From contig CM064657.1 of assembly GCA_032717465.1 (NCBI GenBank), forward strand, positions 24,674,719-24,738,718: a stretch of DNA of 64,000 nucleotides. The letters are read 5' to 3'. This document shows positions 9,376 through 19,190 of the stretch, one piece after another. Made by a program: the position numbers and the translations under genes. The DNA comes from Coenobita brevimanus. Taxonomy: Eukaryota; Arthropoda; Malacostraca; Decapoda; Coenobitidae. The stretch's first letter is position 1. Every line of letters begins with the position of its first letter. The notes below the pieces were generated by a model. That model searched no databases, was not told the DNA's origin, and saw nothing but the letters and a program-made list of their open reading frames with translations.

Positions 9376-9790
9376 CATCATCATCTAATCCTGTGTTATC
9401 CCATGAGGAGCTTAGGAGCCTGGAGTTACGAAAGTTGGTCCTGACATTTAAGATGGGAGTGACCAACCTCACTCATCCTTGAGTGGCATTACTTGAGCAG
9501 TAAACCCCAACCACCCCTTGGATATAAACCTGCACAGGCTCAATCCGATTGGAGTGCCTTATTTACCCACTAAACCACCAGATGCCATAATTTGGTTATA
9601 TGGTTACCACCCAGTGTAGTAAATGGTTTCCTGGTGTACAGGAAACCATTTGGCTTGTCACTTAATGTAGAGTCACCCATAGACAGAAGGAAGAGGAAAG
9701 AATGAAGGAAAGAAAGACAGAAGAGGAAGAATGGAAAGAAGGAAGGAAGAGAGGAAGGGGCAGGCACCCGAGAGGAGCACTACATTTACA
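9376..9790 (-). mobile_element. SINE-D, tRNA-like SINE with internal hairpin, copy 1
   Basis: Shares its whole length with 37262-37755 and most of it with 38771-39085. On the minus strand: GA-rich 5' part, a hairpin block (AAATGGTTTCCTG, 5-nt loop, perfect complement; 9621-9651), a tRNA-like box A (TGGTTTAGTGGGTA), a degenerate box B (GGTTTATATCC), a core, and a (GATGAT)n-type tail at 9376-9388. The order of hairpin and tRNA-like region suggests a composite element. Confidence 0.75.
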
Positions 9791-9857
9791 GCCTGTATAG
9801 ATGAAAATCATATAACCATTTTTTACTAAAATATATGTATTTTTCTTTTACCACCAG

Positions 9858-10041
9858 CAACATTGCTGGAGATTTTGCAGCACCATGAGGAACAGGTAGC
9901 AGGGAATGAGATCCTTCTACCCTCTGACTGTAGTCAGCAGGAAGCAGTGTTAGTGTATGCCATGCGGAGAATCTGTGGGGCTGAACTGCAGTCCACGTCA
10001 CTCAGAACCCTTGGACTCACACATGGCAAATGTATGATGAG
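9858..10041 (+). CDS. Candidate host-gene exon, TUG/ASPSCR1-like ubiquitin-like domain
   Basis: A 184-nt segment bounded by a pyrimidine-rich acceptor (TTTTCTTTTACCACCAG) and a good donor (AG/GTAAGAT), phase 2 at the donor, 60 complete codons, no stops in the plus-strand frame. The translation has T-L-L-E-I-L near its start and L-V-Y-A-M-R-R-I-C-G...T-S-L-R-T-L-G-L-T-H-G near its end. From memory, this pattern (TLWELL ... VYTRxEVxG ... TTLxSLGLTxG) is that of the second ubiquitin-like segment of TUG (tether containing UBX domain for GLUT4, ASPSCR1), a regulator of p97/VCP and vesicle traffic. No neighbouring exon was found, so flanking DNA is likely intron. It could instead be a different ubiquitin-like protein or a fortuitous frame. 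Confidence 0.5.
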
Positions 10042-10136
10042 GTAAGATCTGAGAACTGTTGTGTTTGAGGTAATTAGAAAGAGATGAAACAGTTAATTAG
10101 TGAGTAGAGTAGGAGGAAGGAATTGCTAAAAGTGTA

Positions 10137-10138
<2 letters not shown>

Positions 10139-10200
<62 letters not shown>
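10139..10200. repeat. (AG)n microsatellite
   Basis: About 30 perfect GA units, 100 bp downstream of the candidate exon donor site, so inside the presumed intron. Confidence 0.97.
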
Positions 10201-10203
<3 letters not shown>

Positions 10204-10364
10204 TTGGTTGAGTGGGAAAATGAAGAATGAGAAACAGAGTTGGCTTGCAATAGTATAGTTGTTGTTGTTGTTGCTTGACCTCTGTCTGTTTAATCAAGCA
10301 GACCTGTTAACTGCAGGTAAGCAACTGCCCCATGGGGTTATCCCATGGGTTCCAGACTTTGTTG

Positions 10365-10711
10365 ATATATCGGTAGCGAGGCGGCCTGCAGTCCTAATGG
10401 ACCCAGGATCGAATCCCGGCTGGGGCAGGGAACAGTTCAATGATTTGAATTTCCTTAAAAACAGACTTTCCTAATCTACCAGATGACCCGCCGACATGTC
10501 GTAAAAGTACCCCCGCTAATACCAGTACACCAGTCCTGTATGAGACAGCCCTAGCATGTATTCAGTATGGACGGTGGGTGTTAGCGCCGAAGTGGTGACA
10601 TGTGGAGATGTAGGAGGACTACTGGGCCTTGGGATAGGTGACAGCCCCCAAGAAATAGGCCCTGAGCCTTTGCCCAGAGTCGGACACGTAAAAAAAAAAA
10701 AAAAAAAAAAA
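10365..10711 (+). mobile_element. SINE-E, tRNA-derived SINE with poly(A) tail
   Basis: The head (about 10365-10437) has a partial box A (ATCGGTAGCGAGG) and a good box B (GGATCGAATCC). It is followed by a body with TACCCCCGCTAATACCAGTA and a 22-bp poly(A) at 10690-10711. A second copy lies on the minus strand at 55505-55875, with a better preserved box A. A GCA triplet in the anticodon-loop position hints at a tRNA-Cys source, which is a weak inference. The preceding 10262-10364 resembles 14140-14210 and is part of another repeat. Confidence 0.85.
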
Positions 10712-10938
10712 ATCTGGTATGTTGTGTGGGTCTGTTGTACAAGCTGGAGACATGTTATCTGTGATCCCACCCAACCCAAATCTAAGATGATAGCATAAGA
10801 GGACTGGGTGATGTCCTGCTCTAAACCTAGCTAGGCAAACTTGATCATCTCTATTTAAGAACACCTTTGATGGGTGGATGTCAAGAGGGAAGGCTTGTAG
10901 AATGGTGTTCTGAACAAGTTGTATTGCCCTGTGCGTGA
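10712..10938 (-). mobile_element. LINE P C-terminal fragment
   Basis: On the minus strand a frame encodes L-A-R-F-R-A-G-H-H-P-V-L-L, followed by remnants of the C-x2-C region. This is the same C-terminal block as at 6400-6500. SINE-E inserted into or next to this fragment. No complete domain remains. Confidence 0.65.
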
Positions 10939-10947
10939 AATTAATAT

Positions 10948-11575
10948 CTATCTATCTATCTATTGCCAGACGCCTCAATCCCGTTTGGGGTGGCCACAAA
11001 CAAATCGCCTCCAAGTCGCCCTGTCCCCCGCCATTTCACTCCCCTGCTCCCAACTCACACCCCCCTCTCTCATATACCTCTCCACCCCATCTCTCCATCT
11101 CATCCTCGGCCTCCCCCTCCCTCTTTCCCCCTCCACCTCACTCACATACACTCTCTTCGTCAGTCTTTCACCTTCCATCCTCTCCACATGGCCAAACCAC
11201 CTCAGTGTGTTCCTCATAACACTTCCTATCACATCCAGATCAACACCACAACGCTCCTTTATATCCTCATTCTTCAGCCTGTCTCTCCACGTGACTCCAC
11301 AGGCTCCTCTTAAATAACTCATTTCCACGGCTCTCACTCTTGACTTGTGTCCTTCCAACAACGTCCAAGCTTCACTTCCGTACGTTAGAGTTGGTATCAC
11401 AATACTGTCATGTAGTAACTTTTTCACTTCCATGCTCACTTCCCTGTTTCTTATCACTGCTTTCAAAGAACCAGCAACCTTTCTTCCCTGCTGTACCCTT
11501 TCAAGCACTTCACCCTCCAAACCTCCATCCTTACTCATCACACTACCCAAGTACTTAAACGTACTCACATTTTCC
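10948..11575 (-). mobile_element. RTE-B 3' copy with 9-bp target duplication
   Basis: Minus strand; about 200 intact codons of the RT thumb and C-terminal domain (F-K-Y-L-G-S-V-M-S-K-D-G, L-T-Y-G-S-E-A-W, R-W-F-G-H-V-E-R-M, G-R-G-R-P-R-M-R-W), then the family 3' end and (GATA)n tail at 10948-10964. AATTAATAT at 10939-10947 and 11576-11584 is a target-site duplication. 5'-truncated. Its near identity to the copy at 43391-44541 suggests recent activity. Confidence 0.92.
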
Positions 11576-11602
11576 AATTAATATGTATGTGCTTATTGCT
11601 GG

Positions 11603-13903
11603 AGTCGCGACACATGACTCTGAGGTTGTCATTATCATATCCTGGCAACCTACCCATCAGCTGTGCTTCCCATTTCCTGTATAATATGATACGTGTGTGG
11701 TTCGTGTATAATAATATTCGTGTGGTAACAAGGAGGCATACTTGGCTGCCTAGCGTAGGGCTAGAAGAGAGGTATACAGGGCAAAGTCTGAGTCACAGAG
11801 GCTTTTACTTGATAACCTAAACCGTGTGGAAAGGAAAAATATGATACTTTAATGTGGCAAGTCAGGTGAAGAGGGATAATCAGGATATTGTAGGTGAGCA
11901 GTGTGTGAAGAATGATGAAGGAAGGGTACTGGTGAGCAGTGGGGATATTAAAGATGCATGGAGAGAACATAATAGGGGGTTGTTGAATGAGGAGTTTGAC
12001 TTTGACAGGGAAGGTTTGGAGCCAGTAGATCCAGCGTTTGGCCCTTGGCCTTTTGATCGACACTGCTACTGTGAGTGAGACAATAGGCAGGATGAAGATG
12101 GGGAAGGCAGCAGATGTTTCTGGGTTGACTGCCGAAATGTTGAAGGCCTCAGGAGATACAGGGGTGAGGTTAGTCAGTGACCTGATAAATATGATTATAT
12201 ATGAGTGTGTTGTCCCAGATGATTGGCTGAAGAGTATAATTGTAAATGTGTACAAGGGGAAGGGTGATGTCTTGAAAAGAGGGAATGATATATGTATAAA
12301 GTTTTTAGATCAGATAATAAAGGTAATGGAGAGAGTTCTAGAAGGTATGATTAGAGACAGAGTGAATATTAATGAAATGCAGTCTGGGTTTATGCCAGGG
12401 GACCACCGATGCCATATTCATTGTTCAATAGCTGCAGGAAAAATTTATAGGAAAGAAGAGGGAACTGTACTTTGTTTTTGTTGATTTGGAAAAGGCCATT
12501 GGCAGAGTCCCTAGAGAAGTGATGAAGTGGGCAATGTGAAAGCTGGGGTTGGAGGAGTGGGAGGTTAGGGTGGTTATGGCCATGTATGTGGGTGCTCACA
12601 CCCAGGTAAGAGTGAATGAAGATTTGAGTGATGAGTTTTCCATAAATGTTGGTGTGCATCAAGGGTTGTTTTTGAGTCCTTCATTGTTTATCATGGTACT
12701 TGAAGCCCTCTCAGGTGACTTTAGAAATGGACTCCCATGGGAGATGTTGTATGCTGATCATTTGGTGTTGACTGCAGAGAATGAAAGGGAGGTAGAGGAA
12801 AGATTTAGGAAGTGGAGGATGGTATGGGGCACAAGGGCTTAGGAGTAAATGCAGATAAAGCAAAAGTGATGATATCTAGGATTGGTGGCAGTACTGTCAA
12901 AGACAAGGGAGAGTGGCCATGTGCAATTTGTCACAAGGGCATGGGAAGTAATTCCATCTTGTGCAGTGTTTGTGATAAATGGATGCACAAGAGATGTAGC
13001 GGTATTGGAGGTAGACTGTGAGATAACACTTATTTTATATATGCGGCGTGTCTGGGAGAGCAGGTGGAGATTGTCAGGCATGAAAGGACTGAACTTGCTG
13101 GTGATTCACTTGAGTGTGTGGAAGAGTTTTGTTATTTGGGAGACATATTATGTGCTGGAGGTGGGGCTGGAGCTAGCTCTGTGGCTAGGGTGAGAAGTGT
13201 TTGGAAGAAGTTCAGGGAGCTGTTGCCTCTCCTGACATTGAGAGGACTCATTCTATGTGCTAAGGGGTCTTTGAATGCACCATGTGTTAGGAGTGTAATA
13301 CTGTATGATAGTGAGACCTGGGCAGTAAAGGAAGAGCATATTCGCAGGCTGAAATGTACAGGAATGACAATGAATAGATGGATGTGCAGTGCATCCCTGT
13401 GTGCAAGGCCTGGGGGGGCTGGGTTTATGATGGAAGAGTTGAGGGATAAGATGGGATTCAAGTGTATTGGTATTGCGATGAGGAGAGGTAAAAGTTGAGA
13501 GATAGGATGGGATTCGAGTGTATTGGTATTGTGATTAGGAGAGGTAGATTGAGATGGTTTAGGCATGTGGAGAGAACGGGGGATGATAATTGGGTGCAGA
13601 AAGTAAGAAGCGTTAATATTGGGCGTGGGGTTGCGAGGGGTAGGCCGGGAAAGACATGGGACGAGATCATTAAGTTTGACCTCATGGTTAAGGGACTGAA
13701 CAGGGAGGCTGCCATAGATCGAGCAGCATAGAGAACCACCATTAGGTGACCAAGGTCGACGTATGCAAGCATCTTGGAGCTTTCAAAAATGACAATTTAT
13801 AATAATGTGATTCGTGTATAATATGATACAAAATCGGACGCACTGTTGACAGGTAAGCTGCCAGGGTACGATAATAACAACCTCAGAGTCATATGTCGCG
13901 ACT
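11603..13903. mobile_element. Inverted-repeat element with an RTE-C inside
   Basis: About 60-bp terminal inverted repeats: 11603-11665 begins AGTCGCGACACATGACTC and 13842-13903 ends with the reverse complement form (GAGTCATATGTCGCGACT). A further imperfect inverted match (TGTATAATATGATAC) extends inward. Without the RTE-C (11728-13795) the element would be only about 230 bp, so it is a MITE-like foldback element. The superfamily is not clear and I cannot fix a target duplication. Confidence 0.7.
11728..13795 (+). mobile_element. RTE-C (PHD-finger RTE) copy, degenerate
   Basis: Plus-strand homologue of 15730-17760. It starts in the linker (G-C-L-A matching 17750), passes the RT (K-A-A-D-V-S-G-L-T-A-E-M near 12105, V-G-V-H-Q-G near 12650, Y-A-D-H in place of Y-A-D-D near 12751), the PHD-like finger (C-A-I-C-H-K near 12918) and the C-terminal R-W-F-R-H-V-E-R near 13550. 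At least three frameshifts and a stop at 12482 break it. A short local duplication of the R-D-K/R-M-G-F-x-C-I-G-I block occurs at 13440-13540. Confidence 0.85.
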
Positions 13904-13974
13904 ATACAGTAGTGTTGGAATGCCTGGAGGTGAGATATTGTAGAGAGTTTGATGATGTTTATGTAGTCATTGTT

Positions 13975-14220
13975 TTCTTATGCTTAGATGTGTTGTGTGT
14001 GTCCGTCATGTAAGTGGTGTTGTGTATTGGCACAGGCTGCTGCATAGAATTGTGTGCCCCTCATATCAAGGTAGTCTCTGATAGAGAGGACTGTAATTTC
14101 AGAGTGTGGGTTGTTATAGAGGTTCTTTAGTCTTTTTATCTGACCAGACTTATCAACCTTAGGTAAGCAGCTGCCCATTCATGGCTGTCCCATGCAGTGA
14201 TCTGATGTTTCCTTGTAGGG
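13975..14220 (-). mobile_element. LINE P fragment and trailing repeat
   Basis: The minus-strand frame around 13990-14120 encodes R-D-Y-L-D-M-R-G-T-Q-F-Y-A-A-A, matching the K-D-H-L-Q-M-R-G-T-Q-I-L-A-A-A block of the LINE P copy at 3345-3390. The part 14130-14210 resembles 10280-10350, next to SINE-E. Both are small, dead pieces. Confidence 0.55.
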
Positions 14221-14451
14221 AGGGGAATTGAATGGGAGTATCATATCCTTTGGGATATAAGAGGCATTATTTTTTCTCTACAAAATACATTGAAAAGTCC
14301 CCATGCATCTTCAAAGATGAATGTCAAGAGGTTAGACTAGAGTTAGCTTTGGCTGTATTAAAAGCAGTCACTTATAAAGGTAGTTATTTAATAAACTGCC
14401 ATTCAGTGGTAAGGTATTAAAAAAAGAAAGAAAAAAAAGGTTATTTAAACT

Positions 14452-14562
14452 ATCTATCTATCTATTCCCAGATGCCATAATCCCATAAGGGGTGGCCATT
14501 TGACTTTGAATTATTTGTTTTACGGGGAGGGGCACTAACCCTCCGCCAACCCATTTGTGACT
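14452..14562 (-). mobile_element. 5S-SINE body fragment with GATA tail
   Basis: Minus-strand match to the post-5S body of the SINE at 20236-20372 (GGGAGGGGCACTAA and GGTGGCCA blocks). It ends in a (GATA)n tail at 14452-14466 in place of the (TGAA)n tail of the full copies. The 5S head is absent by 5' truncation. Confidence 0.75.
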
Positions 14563-14607
14563 TGTTAAATTTTGAAAAATAAGGTACACTTGAATGTAGA
14601 CTCAGAA

Positions 14608-15060
14608 GATTCAGGACAAACTTCAAGGACGGCCACAACTCCTGTGTTTACCTACTGGCACTGCTGCCACCTGATGTCTGCTGGTGAATGTAAGTGGAAG
14701 TCCTCAGTGCAAGCATGGATTTTTAAGATGAACAAGTGTTTGCAACTTTTTTTTGGCTTTTATTTTTGTGATTTTATACTTTCTTTGCATGAATCATGCT
14801 GATACTTTACATTCAATTAAGTGACTTCAGGACAAACCCAACTCTGTGTTTACATACTGACAATGGTGCCAACTTGTGACTGCTCATGAGTATAACTGAA
14901 ATTCCTCAGTGCAAATATGGATTTTTATGATGAACAAGTGTTTGTAACTTTCTGTTGGCCTTTATTTTTTGTGATTTTGTATTCACATTGCATGAGTCAT
15001 GCAGATACTTTACATGAAATCAAGTGACTTGAGGACAAACCTGACTGTTTGTGTTCGTAT
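14608..15060. repeat. Direct tandem repeat, units about 203-216 bp
   Basis: The block AGGACAAAC...TGGATTTTTA(A/T)GATGAACAAGTGTTTG...GCATGA(A/G)TCATGC occurs from 14611 and again from 14827, and its start is seen a third time at 15030. Another copy of the same unit lies at 20640-20772 plus 21363-21425, where RTE-B has inserted. No coding potential. Confidence 0.8.
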
Positions 15061-15395
15061 GCTTCATTTCTGTGAGGCTTTTTTAAACAAGTCAAGACCA
15101 GTCAGAGTTTTCTGGACCTACTTGATGCTTGCGAGAATGGATTTTAAACAAGTACCATTCTTAATGTGCTTCTATTGGCCGGAGGATCGAGTGGGCGGAG
15201 CCACGGCGGAATCAGTTGAGTTATGTAAACAGAAAATGGGATGATCATAAATCAACTTAGCTATAAATTGCATCATTTTTAGTGTACGCAGTAGCTGTTT
15301 CTGTGTCAGATAAAAAGAAAATATGACAGATCGCCAGTTTGTCGCTATTACACCAGTGTGTCGCTGTTAGAATCATGACAGTGAGTTCTCATTAC
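15061..15395. other. No feature seen
   Basis: Plain sequence with one short open frame (about 15000-15244) that carries no motif. A GTCAAGACCAGTC block near 15095 resembles repeats around 20480-20600. Confidence 0.4.
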
Positions 15396-15720
15396 ACTTT
15401 TTTTTTTTTAATGCCATGTCTCCTTTTGTCAGTATGGGCTAAGGTGTTGCCCTAGGGTAGAGGACTTAGGTTTTTGGAGCATGTAGCACATTATGACCGG
15501 ATGCCCTTCGTGATGTCTACCAATGACCCTTGGGTGGACATGAACCTTTGAACCTTCGGTCAGAATGCTCAAACCCACTGAGCCACGGTGCTACAACCAG
15601 CTAGGCGACAGGAGAGCGCTACCTCTCTTTGCATGGCAGCATACCTGGGCGCGATGCAAACACACAGCTCTTAGGTCTTAAGTCAGGTGCTCTACCACTG
15701 AGCTACCATCGTTTTCGTTT
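15396..15720 (-). mobile_element. Two tRNA-like SINE units in a row
   Basis: Minus strand. The first unit (about 15720-15605) opens TGGTAGCTCAGTGGTAGAGC, a near-perfect tRNA 5' half with box A, and has a weak box B. The second (about 15600-15396) opens CCGTGGCTCAGTGGGTTTGA, has box B-like AGGTTCAAAGGTTC, contains GAAGGGCATCCGGTCA and ends in poly(A) at 15396-15413. They may be a dimeric SINE or two insertions. The first abuts the A-rich tail of RTE-C. Confidence 0.7.
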
Positions 15721-15773
15721 TCGTTTGCTTTCGTTTTTAAAGGCTCCAACATGCTTGCATCCGTCGGCCTTGG

Positions 15774-17477
15774 TCACCTAATGGCGGCTGTCCATGCTGC
15801 ACGATCCATTGCAGCCTCCCTGTTCAGTCCCTTAACCCTGAGGTAATACTTAATGACCTCGTCCCATGTCTTTCTCGGTCTACCCCTCGAAACCCCACCC
15901 CCAATATTAACACTTCTCACCTTCCTCACCCAATTATCATCCCCCATCCTCTCCACATGTGCAAACCATCTCAATCTACCTCTCCTCATCACAATACCAA
16001 TACACTCCAGTCCCATCCTACCTCTCAACTCTTCCATCGTGAACCCAGCCCCCCCAGACCTTGCGCGCAGGGATGCACTACACATCCACCTAATCATTGT
16101 CATTTCTGTACGTCTGAGACGGCGAATATCCTCCTCCTCCACTGCCCAGGTCTCACTACCGTACAGCATTACACTCCTAACACATGCTGCATACAAAGAC
16201 CCCTTAGCACATAGGGAGAGTCCTCTCAGTGTCAGGAGAGGCAAGAGCTCCCTGAACTTCTTCCAACCTCTTCTCACCCTAGTCACAGAGGTAGCTCCAG
16301 CCCCACCTCCAGCACACAACATGTCTCCTAAATAACAAAACTCTTCCACACACTCAAGAGATTCACCTGCAAGTTCAATTCTTTCACGTCTGACAATCTC
16401 CACCTGCTCTTCCTGACACGCTGTACACATAAAATCAGCATTATCTCGCAGTCTACCTCTGATACCACTACATCTCTTATGCACCCATTTATCACAAACA
16501 CCGCACAAAATGGAATTACTTCCCACGCCCTCATGGCAAACTGCACATGGCCACTCTCCCTTGTCTTTGACAGTAATGCCACTAACCCTAGATATCATCA
16601 CTTTTGTTTTATCTGCATTTACCCTTAAGCCCTTGTGCCCTATACCATCTCTCCACTTCCTAAACCTTTCCTCTGCCTCCCTTTCATTCTCTGCAATCAA
16701 CACCAAATCATCAGCATACAACAACTCCCACGGGAGTCCGTTTCTAAAGTCACGTGAAAGGGTTTCAAGTACCATGGTAAACAACATGGGACTCAAGACT
16801 GACCCCTGATGCACACCAACATTCACGGAAAACCCATCACTCAAATTTCCATTCACTCTTACATGGGTGTGAGCACCCACATACATATCCATAACCACCC
16901 TAACCAGCCACTCCTCCAAGCCAAGCTTTCTCATTTCCCACTTCACCACCTCTGTAGGGACTCTGTCAAAGGCCTTTTCCAAATCAACAAAAACGCAATA
17001 AAGATCCCTTCTCCTACCAATATATTTTTCCTGAAGCTGTCGAACAATGAAAATGGCATCAGTGGTCCCCCTACCTGGCATAAACCCAAACTGCATCTCA
17101 TCAATATTCACTCTTTCTCTAATCATACCTTCTAAAACTCTCTCCATTACCTTCATTATCTGATCTAAAAGCTTTGTACCTCTATAATTTCCTGTTTCTA
17201 GGGCATCACCCTTTCCTTTATACACATTTACAATTACACTCTTCAGCCAATCATCTGGGACAACACACTCATAAATAATCCTTTTAATCAGGTAAATAAT
17301 CCTATTAATCAGGTCAGTGACTAACTTCACCCCTATATCGCCTGAGGCCTTCAACATTTCGGCAGTCAACCCAGACACACCTGCTGCCTTCCCCACCTTC
17401 ATCCTGCCTATTGCCTCACTCACAGTAGCAGCATCAATCAAAGGCCAAGGGCCAGACACTGGATCTGCCGGCTCCAA
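15774..17477 (-). CDS. RTE-C reverse transcriptase with embedded PHD-like zinc finger
   Basis: 567 codons. RT motifs: K-A-A-G-V-S-G-L near residue 28, G-F-M-P-G-R-G-T near 130, F-V-D-L-E-K-A-F-D near 165 (first Asp), G-V-H-Q-G-S near 215, Y-A-D-D near 253 (catalytic pair). At about 309-350 lies a zinc-finger block, C-A-V-C...C-G-V-C-D-K-W-V-H-K-R-C...C-T-A-C, spaced like a PHD finger and placed between the RT palm/thumb and the C-terminal domain. The C-terminus has R-W-F-A-H-V-E-R-M and S-R-G-R-P-R-K-T-W. PHD-like insertions of this sort are known in some invertebrate RTE-like elements, so this is a family trait and not a local fusion. The first Met is arbitrary since the true protein begins upstream in the endonuclease. 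Confidence 0.85.
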   Translation of the reverse strand: MEPADPVSGPWPLIDAATVSEAIGRMKVGKAAGVSGLTAEMLKASGDIGVKLVTDLINRIIYLIKRIIYECVVPDDWLKSVIVNVYKGKGDALETGNYRGTKLLDQIMKVMERVLEGMIRERVNIDEMQFGFMPGRGTTDAIFIVRQLQEKYIGRRRDLYCVFVDLEKAFDRVPTEVVKWEMRKLGLEEWLVRVVMDMYVGAHTHVRVNGNLSDGFSVNVGVHQGSVLSPMLFTMVLETLSRDFRNGLPWELLYADDLVLIAENEREAEERFRKWRDGIGHKGLRVNADKTKVMISRVSGITVKDKGEWPCAVCHEGVGSNSILCGVCDKWVHKRCSGIRGRLRDNADFMCTACQEEQVEIVRRERIELAGESLECVEEFCYLGDMLCAGGGAGATSVTRVRRGWKKFRELLPLLTLRGLSLCAKGSLYAACVRSVMLYGSETWAVEEEDIRRLRRTEMTMIRWMCSASLRARSGGAGFTMEELRGRMGLECIGIVMRRGRLRWFAHVERMGDDNWVRKVRSVNIGGGVSRGRPRKTWDEVIKYYLRVKGLNREAAMDRAAWTAAIR

Positions 17478-17979
17478 ACCTTCTGTGTCCTAGTCAAACT
17501 CCTCATTCAACAACCAGTTATAATGCTCTCTCCATGCATCTTTAATATCCTCACTGTTCACCAGTACCCTTCCTTCATCATTCTTCACACACTGCTCACC
17601 TATAATATCCCGATTATCCCTCTTCACCTGACCTGCCACCCTAAATATCATATTTTTCCTTTCTCCATGATTTAGGTTATCAAGTAAAAGTCTTGTGACT
17701 CAGACTTTGCCTTGTATACCTCTCGTCTAGCCCTATGCTTGGCAGCCAAATATTCCTCTTTGCTACCACCCTTCTTCCATTCTTGAAAAAGCCTTCTTTT
17801 CTCCTTAACTGCAGCTTCTACACCCTCATCTCACCAGCAAGTTACTTTATGTCTTGGTGGGCCTCTTGTCCAACCACATGTTACATCAGTAACTCTCAAG
17901 AGATTGTTCTTGAGGGCTCTGTACTGTTCATTAACGCCTCTGTCTACAGCTCCCTGTTCAGCCACCACTCTCCTCAACT

Positions 17980-18830
17980 AACTAAAGAAGGCATCCCTTA
18001 CTACTTGGTTTTTCAGCTTCCCTTTTTTCCTCCTAGGTACATAAGTCCTCTTTTTCATCACTTGCTCTTTAAGCACCAAATCACAAATCAGTAGTTTGTG
18101 CTGCTGCACACACTCCTCACTTCCTATAACTTTAACATCCCTCACTAACCTCCTATTGGCCCTCCTAACCAGAAAATAATCTATCTGACTGCTATTTCCC
18201 CCAGACTCATATGTAATTAACCTACTGTCTCTTTTCCTAAAATATGTGTTGCACACAATCATGTCCGTTGCCTTCCCAAACTCGAGTATCCTTTCCCCTT
18301 CTGCATTCCTTATACCATACGCACATCCCCCATGCATTCCTTCATAACCTTGTGCTGCTTCACCTACATGACCATTTAAGTCCCCTCCCAAAACCACTAT
18401 CTCATCATCCTGCATACATGTATTAAATCATCCCAAAATTTATCTTTCTCTGCTTCATCCAATCCTGCCTGTGGAGCATATGCCGATATAATCACAGCTA
18501 TCCTTCTACCGAACAGAATTTTCACTACCAATATCCTATTGCTTACTCTCATAACATTCATAACATATTCCACCCATTTCTCCGCAACCATCACACCAAC
18601 ACCTCCATATCCATCTGCCTCCCCTTTGCCAAAACAACTTATAGCAACAGTCCTTCCCAACAATCTTTCTGGCTGATCCACCCCTGTACCGGACTTCCTG
18701 CAAACACGCCACATCCACCCACCTCCTACTGAATGCCTCAACAACTTCCCCCACTCTTCCTCTCAAACTTCCCACATTCCATGAACCCACTCTCATCCCC
18801 GTGGGTGATTTACTGTTTTCAGGCTTGCTT
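17980..18830 (-). pseudogene. RTE-C EEP endonuclease, frameshifted
   Basis: Three overlapping frames make up an APE-like endonuclease: G-S-W-N-V-G-S-L-R-G and C-L-Q-E-V-R near 18800-18700 (Asn and Glu of the active site), Y-A-P-Q-A-G near 18480, G-G-D-L-N-G-H-V-G near 18385, and S-Q-I-D-Y-F-L near 18190. The expected S-D-H-x-L signature reads Q-Q-H-K-L-L, a variant seen in RTE-type enzymes. One shift lies near 18622 and another near 18410; stops follow beyond 17978. Not functional. Confidence 0.8.
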
Positions 18831-19190
18831 TGAAACTTTTTCTTGTGTTTTGTCATATTCAGTATTAATAAAGGGGGGACAGACATACCACAGGCCCCAC
18901 TCACTGCACAATCCCGTGTCCAGGCAATGGATCTGGGACCCCTAGCCCACCTGCTTACCAGTGGCTGTGGTAGTGGCCTCGGGGCACCCTGCCAGGACAG
19001 CTGCAGGGACACCCTCCAAGCGCGCCTTGGCACTGCAACTATCCTGCCATTATACACTCACTGATAGGGCGGCCACCTGGGGCGCTACTCCCAAGTTCGG
19101 GCCCCTCTCTATTGGGCGGAAGCGGCAGCCTGGGAACTGCAATGCCCTGTACCCTCTAGCACAGGCATGAGCCCCATCTCGCCCTGGACC

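Larger units (their letters stand above)
15722..19190 (-). mobile_element. RTE-C, near full-length copy with PHD finger
   Basis: Minus strand, 5' to 3': GC-rich leader (19190-19058), EEP endonuclease (about 18830-17980, three frames), linker with stops (17970-17490), RT plus PHD-like finger plus C-terminal domain (17477-15774), short 3' region and AACGAAA-type tail (about 15722-15740). The tail made of short repeats and the endonuclease-RT layout are as in RTE-clade elements. It is the best copy of this family here and serves as reference for the other three. Confidence 0.88.

Noticed and set aside
14999..15244. 81-codon frame as a host exon
   Set aside because: It starts inside a tandem repeat, shows no known motif and has no convincing splice sites.
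15605..15720. Functional tRNA gene on the minus strand
   Set aside because: The 5' half is tRNA-like but box B and the acceptor 3' side do not fold properly, and it is followed by SINE-type sequence with an A tail.
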